DNA of 64,000 nt from Symsagittifera roscoffensis (Eukaryota; Xenacoelomorpha; Acoela; Convolutidae). The stretch spans positions 7,784,539-7,848,538 of the forward strand of contig NC_087070.1 of assembly GCF_963678635.1 (NCBI RefSeq), in the 5' to 3' direction. The notes under the pieces were generated by a model that worked only from the letters and a program-made list of their open reading frames with translations, had not been told where the DNA came from and did no database searches. The translations under genes and the position numbers were made by a program. Below are positions 35,788-46,235 of the stretch, in pieces (position 1 is the first letter of the stretch; each line of letters begins with the position of its first letter).

Positions 35788-36184
35788 TTTTACCTCTAAG
35801 AATTTTTTTTTATTTGGTTATAAGTGCTTTTGATGTTTTCCAATTGATTGACTTTGAAATTTTGAACGGGTGTGGCTCGACTATGGTGTTTGTTTTTGCA
35901 TAAAACTGTTCTCTTCAAATTCTCATCGTAAAATTAGTTGTTGTTTTTGGCAATATTTTTATAATGACGATTATGCATATATACTTTGCTTCGAGATCTG
36001 TATGATAACTTGGCAAGACCATATGACTTTCATTTGCAGCTATGATCGATCGAACCGCAGAGAATTCTCTAATATTTTAATGCTAGTACCAGCAGTTCAA
36101 AAGAGTTGATGCGAATGGAAGTATTTTGTCTTTGAAAAGATTTGAAGCCCTTTTTTAACAGAGTAAAAGGGATCCTATACTTTA

Positions 36185-36548
36185 CAGGGGCGGATTTAGG
36201 GGGGGGGGGGGGGGGTGATTAGATGCTTTCTCTCAGGGGTTTGACCCTCTCACCAACGAAAGGGTGGTATCTTTGGTATTATTTTATGAAATCCATTTTA
36301 AGCCAACCAAACCTTGAATTTTTCTAAAAGATCCATTGGCGCTAATTTATACAAACTCTGAAGGCGAGTGCGCACCAAAAAAACGCGTTTCTTATGGTCA
36401 AAACGTGTGCTAAAACGGCCAAAAAGGGTCTTTATTATGTTCTGAGAGCGTTCGAAAAATCAATTTGGTCGGCCTAAAAAAGGTCGACCAAATTTTCAAA
36501 AATTTTTTGAGACTTCGCCCCCCCTTCTCGAGAAAGTCCTAGATCTGA
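36185..36548 (+). mobile_element. hAT MITE inside the triplicated unit (also about 37599-37960 and 39010-39373)
   Basis: The left end CAGGGGCGGATTTAGG and body match the 47760 copy. The right end is degraded to CCTAGATCTGAGATC. Because it is present in all three units at the same place, it inserted before the triplication. The G tract after the left end differs in length between units. Confidence 0.8.
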
Positions 36549-36968
36549 GATCTTCCCCCCCTTATGTTCAATTTTTTTTCTGCATTTTCAATTAGAAAAC
36601 TGTTTGTTGATCAAAAGGCATCAAAAGGATCAATAATATATTAATCAGTGCAACTTTTGCATAACAAATTGCAATAATATTTCATCTGCCGTTTTTTGCA
36701 GAAATGCATCAAAAGTGATGAGCTCTTCAAAACTTTGAGGCAATTTCCAGTTCTGGATCAAATTGATATCCTCCTTCCAGATAGTTCAAGTTAAGATCCT
36801 CTAACCCAGCGTTTGGTTAGGTATAAATTTGTAGAGCGCTGCGTGTAAAAAGCTCGATTCTAATTGGCTGAAAATTCAATTCAATACCAAGTTAACATCC
36901 TTCCCCCCCCTGAACGGATTTGAGGGGGGATGTTAAATTGGTCCCCAGTTTTCCACTTTGGCACTTAC

Positions 36969-37201
36969 ATTGTTAACGGGGGCTCCTTGCATTCATCTCG
37001 GGACGAAACTCTACAGATTCCGTCGCAACACAGTTCTCGGTTTCCGCACTCGTTGTCTTCGGAGCACGGCGTCGCCGGCTCGCAAATGTATTCGTAAATT
37101 TCGTTCCCATAACACGCGTGATCTCCCGGAAGGCCGAAAACAGTTACTGTGAACTGAATCGAACTCACAATTATTATAATTACTGAATTGTTGGAAGTCA
37201 T
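36969..37201 (-). CDS. WAP/PPxY gene exon 1, copy B
   Basis: Same 77-codon protein sequence and same GTAAGT donor as copy A, in the second 1.41-kb unit. It also carries the same upstream TTATAA and start context. It could be an alternative first exon spliced to the same exon 2, or the head of a separate gene lacking its own 3' exons. Confidence 0.75.
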
Positions 37202-38379
37202 TTTTACCTCTAAGAATTTTTTTTTATTTGGTTATAAGTGCTTTTGATGTTTTCCAATTGATTGACTTTGAAATTTTGAACGGGTGTGGCTCGACTATGG
37301 TGTTTGTTTTTGCATAAAACTGTTCTCTTCAAATTCTCATCGTAAAATTAGTTGTTGTTTTTGGCAATATTTTTATAATGACGATTATGCATATATACTT
37401 TGCTTCGAGATCTGTATGATAACTTGGCAAGACCATATGACTTTCATTTGCAGCTATGATCGATCGAACCGCAGAGAATTCTCTAATATTTTAATGCTAG
37501 TACCAGCAGTTCAAAAGAGTTGATGCGAATGGAAGTATTTTGTCTTTGAAAAGATTTGAAGCCCTTTTTTAACAGAGTAAAAGGGATCCTATACTTTACA
37601 GGGGCGGATTTAGGGGGGGGGGGGGGTGATTAGATGCTTTCTCTCAGGGGTTTGACCCTCTCACCAACGAAAGGGTGGTATCTTTGGTATTATTTTATGA
37701 AATCCATTTTAAGCCAACCAAACCTTGAATTTTTCTAAAAGATCCATTGGCGCTAATTTATACAAACTCTGAAGGCGAGTGCGCACCAAAAAAACGCGTT
37801 TCTTATGGTCAAAACGTGTGCTAAAACGGCCAAAAAGGGTCTTTATTATGTTCTGAGAGCGTTCGAAAAATCAATTTGGTCGGCCTAAAAAAGGTCGACC
37901 AAATTTTCAAAAATTTTTTGAGACTTCGCCCCCCCTTCTCGAGAAAGTCCTAGATCTGAGATCTTCCCCCCCTTATGTTCAATTTTTTTTCTGCATTTTC
38001 AATTAGAAAACTGTTTGTTGATCAAAAGGCATCAAAAGGATCAATAATATATTAATCAGTGCAACTTTTGCATAACAAATTGCAATAATATTTCATCTGC
38101 CGTTTTTTGCAGAAATGCATCAAAAGTGATGAGCTCTTCAAAACTTTGAGGCAATTTCCAGTTCTGGATCAAATTGATATCCTCCTTCCAGATAGTTCAA
38201 GTTAAGATCCTCTAACCCAGCGTTTGGTTAGGTATAAATTTGTAGAGCGCTGCGTGTAAAAAGCTCGATTCTAATTGGCTGAAAATTCAATTCAATACCA
38301 AGTTAACATCCTTCCCCCCCCTGAACGGATTTGAGGGGGGATGTTAAATTGGTCCCCAGTTTTCCACTTTGGCACTTAC

Positions 38380-38612
38380 ATTGTTAACGGGGGCTCCTTG
38401 CATTCATCTCGGGACGAAACTCTACAGATTCCGTCGCAACACAGTTCTCGGTTTCCGCACTCGTTGTCTTCGGAGCACGGCGTCGCCGGCTCGCAAATGT
38501 ATTCGTAAATTTCGTTCCCATAACACGCGTGATCTCCCGGAAGGCCGAAAACAGTTACTGTGAACTGAATCGAACTCACAATTATTATAATTACTGAATT
38601 GTTGGAAGTCAT
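38380..38612 (-). CDS. WAP/PPxY gene exon 1, copy C
   Basis: Third copy, identical in protein sequence to copies A and B with the same donor. It lies furthest from exon 2, about 3.9 kb upstream. No amino-acid differences among the three copies means very recent duplication, active gene conversion, or an assembly error. Confidence 0.75.
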
Positions 38613-39447
38613 TTTTACCTCTAAGAATTTTTTTTTATTTGGTTATAAGTGCTTTTGATGTTTTCCAATTGATTGACTTTGAAATTTTGAACGGGTGTGG
38701 CTCGACTATGGTGTTTGTTTTTGCATAAAACTGTTCTCTTCAAATTCTCATCGTAAAATTAGTTGTTGTTTTTGGCAATATTTTTATAATGACGATTATG
38801 CATATATACTTTGCTTCGAGATCTGTATGATAACTTGGCAAGACCATATGACTTTCATTTGCAGCTATGATCGATCGAACCGCAGAGAATTCTCTAATAT
38901 TTTAATGCTAGTACCAGCAGTTCAAAAGAGTTGATGCGAATGGAAGTATTTTGTCTTTGAAAAGATTTGAAGCCCTTTTTTAACAGAGTAAAAGGGATCC
39001 TATACTTTACAGGGGCGGATTTAGGGGGGGGGGGGTGATTAGATGCTTTCTCTCAGGGGTTTGACCCTCTCACCAACGAAAGGGTGGTATCTTTGGTATT
39101 ATTTTATGAAATCCATTTTAAGCCAACCAAACCTTGAATTTTTCTAAAAGATCCATTGGCGCTAATTTATACAAACTCTGAAGGCGAGTGCGCACCAAAA
39201 AAACGCGTTTCTTATGGTCAAAACGTGTGCTAAAACGGCCAAAAAGGGTCTTTATTATGTTCTGAGAGCGTTCGAAAAATCAATTTGGTCGGCCTAAAAA
39301 AGGTCGACCAAATTTTCAAAAATTTTTTGAGACTTCGCCCCCCCTTCTCGAGAAAGTCCTAGATCTGAGATCTTCCCCCCCTTATGTTCAATTTTTTTTC
39401 TGCATTTTCAATTAGAAAACTGTTTGTTGATCAAAAGGCAACAAATG

Positions 39448-39449
<2 letters not shown>

Positions 39450-39524
<75 letters not shown>
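39450..39524. repeat. (AT)n microsatellite
   Basis: About 37 AT units with one AAT interruption, directly after the end of the third 1.41-kb unit. Confidence 0.95.
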
Positions 39525-39547
39525 TGCGAAAATGAGATGAATTGGAC

Positions 39548-39988
39548 CAGGGGCGGATTTATGGGGGCGGGGGGGGGGGGGGCGGACGCCCTTTGTTTCA
39601 GGGATTCGACCTCCTGCCGGCCCAAAGGGTCCTCCCTTTGCCCTTTGGTACTTTTTAAGAAATCCATTTTTGGCCGACCGATCCTAAAATTTTTCTAAAG
39701 GCACCTTTGGCGCCAATATAAAATTATTTTGAGGGGGGGAGCGCGCGCCGAAAAAACGCAATTTTTTGGTCAAAATTTTCCAAAAAGTGCCTAAAAACGC
39801 CTATTTTAGACTTTTTTCTCAAAATTTTTCCGGCGGCGCAGAAAATTTGGCCAAAACAGGGACTAAACCGTTTTTATGGAGAGCTCAAAAAATCAATTCG
39901 GTCCACCAAAAAAAAATGTCGTCAAAATTTTCAAAACCTCTTTGAAAATCCGCCCCCTCCTTTCGAGAAAATCCTAGATATGCCCCTG
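39548..39988 (+). mobile_element. hAT MITE, full length, exact 8-bp target duplication
   Basis: The ends CAGGGGCGGATTTATG and CCTAGATATGCCCCTG are flanked by AATTGGAC on both sides (39540-39547 and 39989-39996). 441 bp. Confidence 0.9.
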
Positions 39989-40148
39989 AATTGGACCTAA
40001 TTAGCAAGATATTTGTTACATGCAAAAAAAAAGAATTTAGTTGGCTTGACTATGGCGCCAATATAAAAACACATGGGTTGGTACGTTTTATTTGGTTAAA
40101 AGATAAAAAAATAGTCTAATGATTACAAACAAATGCATCATGCCCGTA

Positions 40149-40507
40149 CAAGGGCGGATCTAGAATTTTCTCGAGGGAGGACGGATTTTCAAAAAAATTT
40201 TGTCGTCAACCTTTTTTTAGGTCGACGACCAAATTGATTTTCCGAGCTCTCCCAAAGCTTTAAAAAGACCCTGTTTCGGTCAAATTGTGTGCACCGCAGG
40301 CAAAATTTTAATACAACAGGCCAAAAAAGGCGTTTTAGGCACTTTTTGGAAATTTTTGACCAAAAAATTTGTGTTTTCTCGGCGCGCGCTCCCCCCTCAA
40401 AATTAGTATATATTAGCGCCAAAGGCACCCTTTGAAAAATTTTAGGGTACCTTACCAAAAATGGATACCTCAAAATAGTACAAAGGGGGGACCCTTTGGG
40501 TCGGCAT
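40149..40507 (-). mobile_element. hAT MITE, one end missing
   Basis: Starts CAAGGGCGGATCTAG in reverse orientation, keeps GGCGCGCGCTCCCCCC and GGACCCTTTGGGTCGGCA, then stops before the far TIR. Confidence 0.75.
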
Positions 40508-42960
40508 GTCTGGCTTTTGTTTGTGATTTTGAGAACTTACTAGTTTTTAGAGTTTAACTACAATAAACACTTTATTGAAACAATAATCGTGAGTACACCA
40601 TGGTCATGAAAAGATATCGGAGAGTAGGTTAAGCAGAACTTTCCGTTACCAATGAGTGTTTTTTGGTCGATCTGCAGTAGAACCAGGGGCGCGACTTTTT
40701 GAGGCTCACCAAATGGACGTTCGGGCTTTCCAAAAACGCTTAAACAAAAATAAAGGACGCGCACGCAAATGCACATAAGAAACAGAATCAAATGTTTTGA
40801 AAAATTAACGGGCCAAAAAAGTTGATTCGGACAATATTTTGATTTTTGATAAAAAGTTGAGGCGCCTTTTAAGAAAATAAGGTTCGATCGGCTGATAATG
40901 GGTGTGTTACAATAGCAAGACAACGAGAAGCTTTCAACGTGAGTGCCAAATCTCTGAGGGGGATGTTGGTCCTTGCCCCCTCCCTGATTGTCCTTAAATA
41001 TTTTTATAGTTTCAGTTTTTTATGAAAATTGAATCATAAATTTTTTACTGCTTGTTTTTGAGAAAAATTAAGCATTAACGCAGGTATGGTTTTTCTCCGG
41101 AAAAATTTTGTACCATCTGAAAAATATTTTGCTTAGATCAGAATTTTAAAAAAAATTGAAGTGCAAAACTTTTTGAAACAATATGGGCATTGAACAGAAA
41201 AAATATCGGACTATATCGAACGAAATACCTAACCTTCTACTTTCTATTGCCTATGAACGCGTTGACAGTCAAATAGTTCGGATCAGAATTATTTCAAAAT
41301 CGGACTGAGGCAACTCGCTCATTTGTCCAGATATTGCGTGTTAATACGTTTATTTGATTATTTCATATATTTTCACCGCTTCACTTTGGGTTTTTTAAAA
41401 TTATAGAAAAGTTGAAAAAATTTGGCTTGAGATAGAATTGGTTAAATTGGGAGAAAAAATGGGGAAAAGTTGGTAAAGGTTGCTTAACCAAAAGCTATTC
41501 ACACCTTTTAAAGGCCAGTCAAAAAATTAATGGTTTTGCTGATAGAATCAATCTTGCATGTGTCTGTCTTCTCTTTCGAAACTGAAAACCTTGATGAGGC
41601 AATTTTTAGACTGTTCTTAAAAACGGACTGATGCCTGTGAACAAAATTTGAAAAATTTTATACGTGAGCAACTTTGTTTTGTCAAGTTATGAAGCTTTTT
41701 AAGGATTTAAGGATCTTGTTAACTATTTCCCTACCCCCCATTTGGACTTTGTTAACTATCCCCCCTATGCATGTATTATTTTTAACAACCATTTCTGTGT
41801 AAAATATGCATTTCAAAAATGTCAAAAATTAAGTGGGTTTTCATTTTCGCGCATTCGTATTTGTTTTTGGTTGAGATGAAAAACAATGATGATGAAGATT
41901 TCCATCGGTTCAACCACTGGAAAAATCAACTTGAGCCTGCTCTTATTAAGCCAAACAAATTAGAAGGGTATAATTGCCAAAAGTCTTAAGCGAAACGTTT
42001 AAAAAATGTATTTAACTAAAAAAGGAGTGTTTTATTTAGTGAAAATGACATTTTTTGTTAATGAAGCTAATTTTTAAAAAAAATGTACAATGCTTAAGCA
42101 TTTGTACATTTTTTGTTGGTTAAAAATGCGTTTCTTAAGCTTTGTTGGGTTAGGTAATAATGATTGACTTGGTAGTTTTGGCGTAATTTTTGTTTAACTA
42201 GAAAAACCAAAAAAGTTGGACCCAACTAGCACCATAAACTTTTTTTTATTAATTCCATGCAAATCTTTTCCCGTCTAGACTCAATCTTATTTGAAAAAAA
42301 ACACGTTTTAAATTTCAAGTTTTGTGCGCTTTGTTCGGATAATTTAAATGAGCACTGCAGGTAGACGCAAAGAATTATCACTTTTTGCTCAGTTCTCAGT
42401 TTTTAATTGAAAGAATCAAAGAAAATTTCATCTTCTTTTCCAGCAAAAAATATTTCAAATAATTGCAACTGTACTCGAAACATTAAAATCTTTTTCCTGG
42501 TACGAACATTTTTTTTAGTTCAAAATCTGATATTTAAGCTAAGCTATGTAAAAAGACCTCCATTTCACCAACTGAACTGTTTTTACAAGGCTCCAAAATC
42601 ATGTAAATTTGCTGTTCTTTGCAACAGTAGTTAATGAGCCTGTTTACAATAGTCATAAAAATTTTATCTAAACACGTGTCACGTATATGATCTATTTGCG
42701 GCAGAAATAAGAAATCTCAAATTTTTCAATTTCGTCAAAGTTCTTTTTCGATGGAGGGAATAATTTAATGAATATGTCTAGCTGTCAAGGTTTTGTAAAT
42801 ACTTCGACTTTTCACAGCACGTTTCCCTTGTAGCGGAAAATTGCAATCAGAAAACGCTAATTGGAAAGCAGAATCAATGGCGTTAAATTCTGATTTTAAC
42901 GTTAATTTACTCAAACAGGAACAAAAGAATGCTAAAATTATGCTTTTAAGATGAAAGAGA
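40508..42960. other. No gene recognised; palindrome at 42078-42114
   Basis: AT-rich. AAAAAATGTACAATGCTTAA followed by its near reverse complement forms a palindrome with TTAAGC at the centre. A half fold-back motif (GGATCTTGTTAAC) lies near 41710. Confidence 0.4.
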
Positions 42961-43460
42961 AACCAGACTGCTCGTATCAGGGCAAAGCCCTGAAAATTCT
43001 GACTGTCGTTTAAGGTCTATGGAGCAGTAATAACATGAGAAAATTGAATTTGATAGATTGAAAAGAACAAAAACTTCCAAATTGTTGTAAAAACACGCCA
43101 TATTTAGCAGAAAGTGATAGATTTCGCTCCTAGGAACAATATAATTATGACAAACAAGCTTTCTTCAACCAATTTGGAACGATTTCTAAGACGGATTAAA
43201 TCTCCGCTTACGTGTTTATGGTGCGAAATATATCGCGCGTTAATTGTCCCAAAATGGCCAAAATGGCAACCTTTAAGCCCCATTAACTTCACGAAAAACG
43301 ATCCCAGGTGAAATAAATTTTCAAATTTGAGCTCAGAAGAATAATACTTTTGAATGATATAAATAAGTTCCGTCAAAAAATGGCTAGTTAAAAAGTCGAA
43401 ATTTGTCTGGGTAAAAAAACCACACCGAGCACAAATATTCCGTTGCGAAAGTCGGAACAA
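42961..43460 (+). repeat. Hairpin element, single dispersed copy
   Basis: CAGACTGCTCGTATCAGGGC at the left (with the GCAAAGC loop variant) to AAAGTCGGAACAA at the right. The body is co-linear with the 1693-3307 units but has a few deletions. Confidence 0.85.
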
Positions 43461-43606
43461 TTATTGCGCAATTGATGCGCGTATAGAAGCACGTTGATAC
43501 AAAGATGGTTCAGCAGTTTTCAAATCTAGAACTGCGGTCTCTTCTTAGAACCGGTTAGTTTGGATGAAAAATGATCAGGATCAATGAACCGTACAAGCCC
43601 CCTAAA

Positions 43607-43806
43607 NNNNNNNNNNNNNNNNNNNNNNNNNNNNNNNNNNNNNNNNNNNNNNNNNNNNNNNNNNNNNNNNNNNNNNNNNNNNNNNNNNNNNNNNNNNNNN
43701 NNNNNNNNNNNNNNNNNNNNNNNNNNNNNNNNNNNNNNNNNNNNNNNNNNNNNNNNNNNNNNNNNNNNNNNNNNNNNNNNNNNNNNNNNNNNNNNNNNNN
43801 NNNNNN
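43607..43806. other. Assembly gap, exactly 200 N
   Basis: Placeholder-length gap. A missing 5' exon of the receptor could lie here. Confidence 0.99.
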
Positions 43807-44043
43807 GTTTCATTTCTTTTTTATATTGGAAACTGAACTTTACCAACATGTTAAGTGAGCTAGGGCTCACTTAAATTTACATACAATAATAGTAATAATA
43901 ATTTTTCAAAAAGAATCGTAAGAAGAATAATTCTTAAAAAATCATACTTCGCACCACCTAAGATACAAAAAGAAAGCTGCTAAGTAAAAAAAAGAACGAA
44001 AAAATTCAACAAGACTTTATTGGGTCCCCTACGCTCAAAACAC

Positions 44044-45071
44044 CCCGCACCCGAAGTTTCATGGGTAATAATCGATTATAATGGATTTTCGTTGACTAAA
44101 ATGTTGCCTATATAATCGATTATTATGTCAAATTTAGACCACGTAATCGATTTTAATCGATTATAATCGATTATTTTGGAAAAATTTAAATCCATTATAA
44201 TCCATTATAATCGATTATAATCCATTTTTGTTTTCAATATAGTGGATTATTTTTTGTACATAAAATCCATGAAAATTGATTAAATTTTGTAAATAATGAC
44301 TCTAATTTTTGCAACTTTATGCAGAACTTGAACGAACACGTTCATCTACGGGCGGCCAATATGTAGTAATTTTCCAAAAAGTGCCCAAAAACAGCATTTT
44401 TGACCAGCTCCTCACGTCAACCCCCACCCCTGTCCCAACGTACCCCCACCCCCCAACGTACCCCCCCCCCCCCCCCTCAACGTATCCACCCTCCCTCCCC
44501 AACGTACCCCCCCCCCCCCCCCACTTAACCCACGACGTACCCCTATCACGTACCCCCATCCCACATCCCCTCACGTACCGCCATCCCCCATCCCCCAACC
44601 ACGACGTACCCCCCTCTCTCTCTCTCTCTAGTTAGGGGACATCTAAATCTAACTGTAGTACGGGTAAGCGTGGGGGAGTTGGTGTGGGATCTATAGGTAA
44701 ATTTTTGTAATTTTTCATAACTCGATTGAAAATAGGAAAAAATGAAATTAAGCGAAACAAAGAGAAACAAAATAACTAACTTAAGCTTAGCGAAATTCTG
44801 AAAAAATGAAAACAACAAAAAGATTTGAATAAACAGATTATAATCCATTATAATCGATTAAAATGGATTATTTTTCTTTTGATAATTTTTTTTTGAAAAT
44901 AATCGATTATAATCGATTATAATCGATTATATTGGGATTTTATTGCTTAAAAAAATATTATCATTATAATCCATTTTCAATCGATTATAATCGATTATTT
45001 TTGTTATTTTGTAGAGACTGACAATGAAAATCCAATATAATCGATTATTATCCATGAAACTTCAGTGCGGG
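44044..45071. mobile_element. 1-kb TIR element with AATCGATTATAATCG core and C-rich insert
   Basis: The left end CCCGCACCCGAAGTTTCATG and the right end read backwards (CCCGCACTGAAGTTTCATGG) continue as inverted repeats for about 40 bp into TAATAATCGATTATAATGG. The core is copies of ATAATCGATTATAATC. Inside is a hAT-like scrap (TTTTCCAAAAAGTGCCC) and a C-rich tandem array. Same terminal family as 11328-12617 and 32156-32971. Confidence 0.75.
44414..44634. repeat. C-rich minisatellite, CACGTACCCCC-type
   Basis: Variants of CAACGTACCCCC / CACGTACCCCCATCC repeat about ten times with pure C runs up to 16, ending in a (CT)n tract. The complementary strand has many G runs and could form quadruplexes. 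Confidence 0.8.
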
Positions 45072-45239
45072 ACAGACACACACACAAATAATTTGTTGGT
45101 CAAATGAAATTGTATGAAGCTAGTGAGTCAATAAAACATAGGCTCAAACATATAACGCCAATAAAATAAGAAAATAAAAACACAAACAAGCGAAAAAAAT
45201 TTCAAAAAACTCGAAGACTAAGAAATTGTTATTTAGTCT

Positions 45240-45800
45240 CTCTCACCCCGAAAAACACACACACAGACAAAACCTTCTTTGCTTTTCAAACGACGCTTTA
45301 TGATGCCACTAAAAGCTGATATAAAAAAGGGCGAAACCTTTTATGCCGAGCAAGGAAAATTAAAAAGCCGAAGAAAAAACTTATATATTCAAATATATTT
45401 TCAAATATACTTTCAAATATATTTTTAAAGTCCCCCTCCCTCTCAAAACACATACGCGAAAATAAAAAAATTTTCGCTCGTCGAGCGGTATACCGCAATA
45501 TGAGACCACAAGCCGATATAACTTAGGTCGATATATTTCAATCCGAGAAAAAAAAGAAAAACAAAAAATTGAAGTTTTAACAAACCGAGTTAACAAAATT
45601 ACAACCAACATTAAAAAATGTCGAATAGGACAGATATTTAAAATGCTAACATGAGCTTTACCGGTTCACGTTAGCATTTTAGTAGCGGTAAAAATGTTGC
45701 GTTGAAAAACTTCCCGGAAATGAGTTCAGATTAAAAAAGTCTTGCGAACGAAGTTATTTACGGACAAAAGTCTAGTACCCGATTGCAATATCTTAAAAGG
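45240..45800 (-). repeat. SINE-related sequence with a central hairpin
   Basis: Read in reverse it starts ATTGCAATCGGGTACTAGAC like the SINE at 21046 and shares its later blocks. Where that copy has the tRNA part, this one has a hairpin at 45641-45680 (AAATGCTAAC paired with GTTAGCATTT). Confidence 0.45.
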
Positions 45801-45962
45801 GCAATGATGATAGTAAAAATAATAATAATGATAATCATAATAATCATACTAATAATAATAATAATCATAGTAATAATCATAATCATAATAATCATAATAA
45901 TAATAATCATGATAATAATAATCATAAAAATAATCTAATATTAATCAAAATAATAAAATGAT
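45801..45962. repeat. (ATAATC)-type microsatellite
   Basis: An imperfect mixture of AATAAT and AATCAT units over about 160 bases, just upstream of receptor exon a. Confidence 0.85.
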
Positions 45963-46046
45963 GCCACACTCCGTCAACTATTACACAGTAAACCGTGGAG
46001 GAAATTATGAACTTTTAACTGATTTTTTCACTACTTTATTTACCAG

Positions 46047-46235
46047 GTGGTGCGCTATGACCTGTACGTGAATCTGCAGTGGAGAGACAGGAGGTTCCGG
46101 TTTGACCCCCGAGTGCCGAGTGTGACCTTTGAACATCAGTCGGTGGAGAGGGATGAGATGCTGTGGGTGCCCACCATCTACTTTCCAGACGGCATAAACG
46201 CCCAAGTGCCGGATGTCATGCGCACCAATATACAG
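46047..46235 (+). CDS. Receptor exon a: ligand-binding domain, loops D and A
   Basis: The acceptor is ttaccag and the exon is phase 0 to phase 0, 63 codons. It encodes the loop D strand ending QWRD and the loop A motif WVPT, where the family normally has WxPD. The next exon starts in phase 0, which fits only an end at CAG 46235. That makes the donor GC (CAG|GCTAGT), a minor but real class. A GT donor 23 bases later would break the frame into exon b and add residues with no counterpart in the family. Confidence 0.88.

Larger units (their letters stand above)
35214..39440. repeat. 1.41-kb unit in three tandem copies
   Basis: Units start GGATCAATAATATATTAATC at about 35214, 36628 and 38039; spacing is 1414 and 1411 bases. 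Each holds exon 1, its upstream region, a fold-back segment and a hAT MITE. The copies look almost identical: most differences are G or C homopolymer lengths, plus CTACCCC versus CTAACCC in the first unit. The junction (GGCATCAAAAGGATCAATAAT) is clean. The third unit breaks off at GGCAACAAATG before an (AT)n tract. Confidence 0.93.

Noticed and set aside
35544-36109. Plus-strand frames repeated in each 1.41-kb unit
   Set aside because: The first is the antisense shadow of exon 1 and the second lies in its upstream region; no start or splice support.
44309-44848. Pro-rich and Gly-rich open frames
   Set aside because: They are translations of the C-rich minisatellite; there is no start context, splice sites or domain.
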